Below, one piece after another: positions 13,256 to 14,421 of a stretch of 14,421 nt of DNA. Numbering within the stretch: the first letter of the stretch is position 1; every line of letters begins with the position of its first letter. Below the pieces are notes generated by a model. That model saw only the letters and a list, made by a program, of their open reading frames with translations. It searched no databases and was not told the origin of the DNA. Both the position numbers and the translations under genes were made by a program. Origin of the DNA: Candidatus Fermentibacterales bacterium (GTDB lineage: Bacteria; Fermentibacterota; Fermentibacteria; Fermentibacterales; JAFGKQ01); the NCBI GenBank assembly GCA_016928495.1, contig JAFGKQ010000109.1, positions 1-14,421 of the forward strand, read 5' to 3'.

Positions 13256-14026
13256 CTACTCCTCGACCAAGAGCTGCTCGAAGGTAGCCCTGACTCGCAG
13301 GAACCGCTCGGCGAACTCAGGGGAGACTCTGTCTCTCCTGCGGGGGAGGTCGATCACCTCGTCGCTCACTATCCGGCCCGGCCTGTGGCCCAGCATGACC
13401 AGGCGCCCGGACAGGTAGACCGCCTCCTCTATGTGGTGCGTGACGAATAGGACGGTCATGCCGATCGTCTTCCACAGCTCCAGTATCGCGTCCTCGAGGG
13501 TGTACCGCGTTCTGTTGTCCAGAGCGCTGAAAGGCTCGTCCAGCAGCAGGATCTCCGGCTCGGTGGCAAGGCTCCTGACCAGGGCCACACGCTGCTGCAT
13601 GCCACCCGAGAGCTGGTGAGGGAAGCTCCCGGAGAACTCGCGGAGCCCGACCAGGTCCAGAAGCCTGGCAACACGTTTCCTGCGCTCGCTTCTGCCCACT
13701 CCAAGAGCCAGCAGCCCGAACTCCACGTTGCTCTCCACGGTCGCCCAGGGGAAGAGCGCTCCCTGCTGGAAGACGTAGCCAACGGGGCTCTGTCCCGGCC
13801 GGACCGGATCCCGGGGCTCTATGGCAATACTGCCGGAGTCGGGCTTCTCGAGTCCGGCTATCAGCCTGAGCAGCGTCGTCTTGCCGCAACCGGTGGGACC
13901 CAGGATGCAGATGAACTCCCCTCTCTGCACCCGCAGGGAGACCCTTTCCAGTGCGGTGAGCCCGTGCTCGCCCGAGCCGCCATCGAAGCTCTTGGAAACG
14001 TCATCTATGCTCAGGATAGCGGACAT
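13256..14026 (-). CDS. ABC importer ATPase, nitrate/sulfonate/taurine type (SsuB/TauB/NrtD-like)
   Basis: A 256-residue ABC ATPase with complete motifs: Walker A GPTGCGKTT (43-51), Q-loop VFQQGALFPW (Gln87/Gln88 region), signature LSGGMQQR (139-146), Walker B ILLLDEP (159-165) and H-loop THHIEEA (His197). The ALFPWATVESNV segment and the THHIEEAVYLSGR stretch are typical of the SsuB/TauB/NrtD/ThiZ group, which energises import of sulfonates, nitrate, bicarbonate, pyrimidine precursors or similar small molecules. The substrate cannot be read from the ATPase. ATG 14026 starts three bases after the permease stop with only a weak ribosome binding site, so translation is probably coupled. The substrate-binding protein gene is not in the window. 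Confidence 0.93.
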   Translation of the reverse strand: MSAILSIDDVSKSFDGGSGEHGLTALERVSLRVQRGEFICILGPTGCGKTTLLRLIAGLEKPDSGSIAIEPRDPVRPGQSPVGYVFQQGALFPWATVESNVEFGLLALGVGRSERRKRVARLLDLVGLREFSGSFPHQLSGGMQQRVALVRSLATEPEILLLDEPFSALDNRTRYTLEDAILELWKTIGMTVLFVTHHIEEAVYLSGRLVMLGHRPGRIVSDEVIDLPRRRDRVSPEFAERFLRVRATFEQLLVEE

Positions 14027-14029
14027 GTG

Positions 14030-14421
14030 TTAACGCTCGCTTGACCTGAGCAGAAGCGATCTCTCCCCGATGCCCGCCAGACCCCTGGAGAACAGGGCCC
14101 CGAAGAGAGCCACGAGCACCAGGCAGGACAGCATCACGTCTATCCTGAGGACCTCGTAGGAGTACCTGATGAGATAGCCGAGCCCCGCGTTGGTTCCGGG
14201 GAGCATCTCAGCGGCTATTATGACCATCCAGCAGCGGCCTATTCCGAGCCTCAGCCCGGTCAGTATGTCGGGCAGCGCCGAGGGCAGTATCACCCTCCCG
14301 AACAGCAGCAATCCCCTGCCCCCGAGCAGACGTGCCGCCTCGAGGTGTATCCGGCGAACGCTCCTTACCCCCTGGATGGTGCCGAGCAGAATGGGGAAGA
14401 ACCCGCCACAGAAGAGTATGA
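14030..14421 (-). CDS. ABC importer permease (SsuC/TauC/NrtB-like), C-terminal part
   Basis: The gene continues past the right edge of the window; 129 residues to the TAA stop are visible. They start in a conserved 'FFPILLGTIQGVRSV' segment. The cytoplasmic EAA loop follows (EAARLLGGRGLLLFGRVILP then SALPDILTGLRLG), which docks the permease onto the ATPase. Membrane segments follow at CWMVIIAAEM and VMLSCLVLVALFGALF. The features are those of the SsuC/TauC/NrtB permease group of the BPD_transp_1 family. It is cut only by the window edge; there is no sign of a frameshift. It forms an operon with the ATPase three bases downstream. Confidence 0.92.
   Translation of the reverse strand, partial: ILFCGGFFPILLGTIQGVRSVRRIHLEAARLLGGRGLLLFGRVILPSALPDILTGLRLGIGRCWMVIIAAEMLPGTNAGLGYLIRYSYEVLRIDVMLSCLVLVALFGALFSRGLAGIGERSLLLRSSER

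Overview
The window is a GC-rich, gene-dense stretch of what looks like an ordinary bacterial chromosome. It contains no insertion sequence, integrase, CRISPR array, tRNA or rRNA that I could see. The organism is a diderm: there is an Mla/MCE lipid-transport operon, an outer-membrane-type lipoprotein and a TonB-like protein. Arginine is very often written AGG, several genes start with TTG (and probably one with CTG), and Shine-Dalgarno sequences are clear. This would fit a GC-rich member of the FCB/Fermentibacteria/Eisenbacteria-like candidate phyla. That placement is an impression, not something proven here.

Left part, plus strand (1-2471): the 3' end of a flavin-dependent thymidylate synthase (ThyX) gene; a 214-residue cysteine-rich protein with a phage-like 'CMAWRW' finger and two tandem copies of a four-cysteine module; and a B12-binding radical SAM protein that most likely starts at a CTG codon.

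Middle part, minus strand (11816 down to 2499): eight genes run head to tail with gaps or overlaps of at most about 47 bases. In order of transcription they are a STAS-MlaE permease fusion, the MlaF ATPase, the MCE protein MlaD, a PqiC-like auxiliary lipoprotein, a compact sulfatase/alkaline-phosphatase-fold enzyme with threonine in place of the sulfatase cysteine, the Hsp90 chaperone HtpG, and the TldD/TldE metalloprotease pair. The first four form a lipid transporter that moves lipids between the inner and outer membrane. The others may be co-transcribed by read-through.

Upstream of mlaE, positions 11817-12108 form a divergent, hairpin-rich intergenic region with a repeated 12-base motif. 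On the plus strand this region leads into a 47-residue membrane miniprotein (12109-12252) with a strong ribosome binding site, followed by a TonB-like protein with an acidic linker (12473-13168).

Right part, minus strand (14421 to 13256): a partial permease and a complete ATPase of a nitrate/sulfonate/taurine-type ABC importer, which converges on the TonB-like gene across a long GC-rich hairpin (13189-13237).

I did not find a clear-cut unknown multi-gene system. The most unusual items are the cysteine-rich finger protein, the Thr-type sulfatase-fold enzyme inside a lipid-transport operon, the CTG start, the hidden membrane miniprotein and the structured leader of the mla operon.
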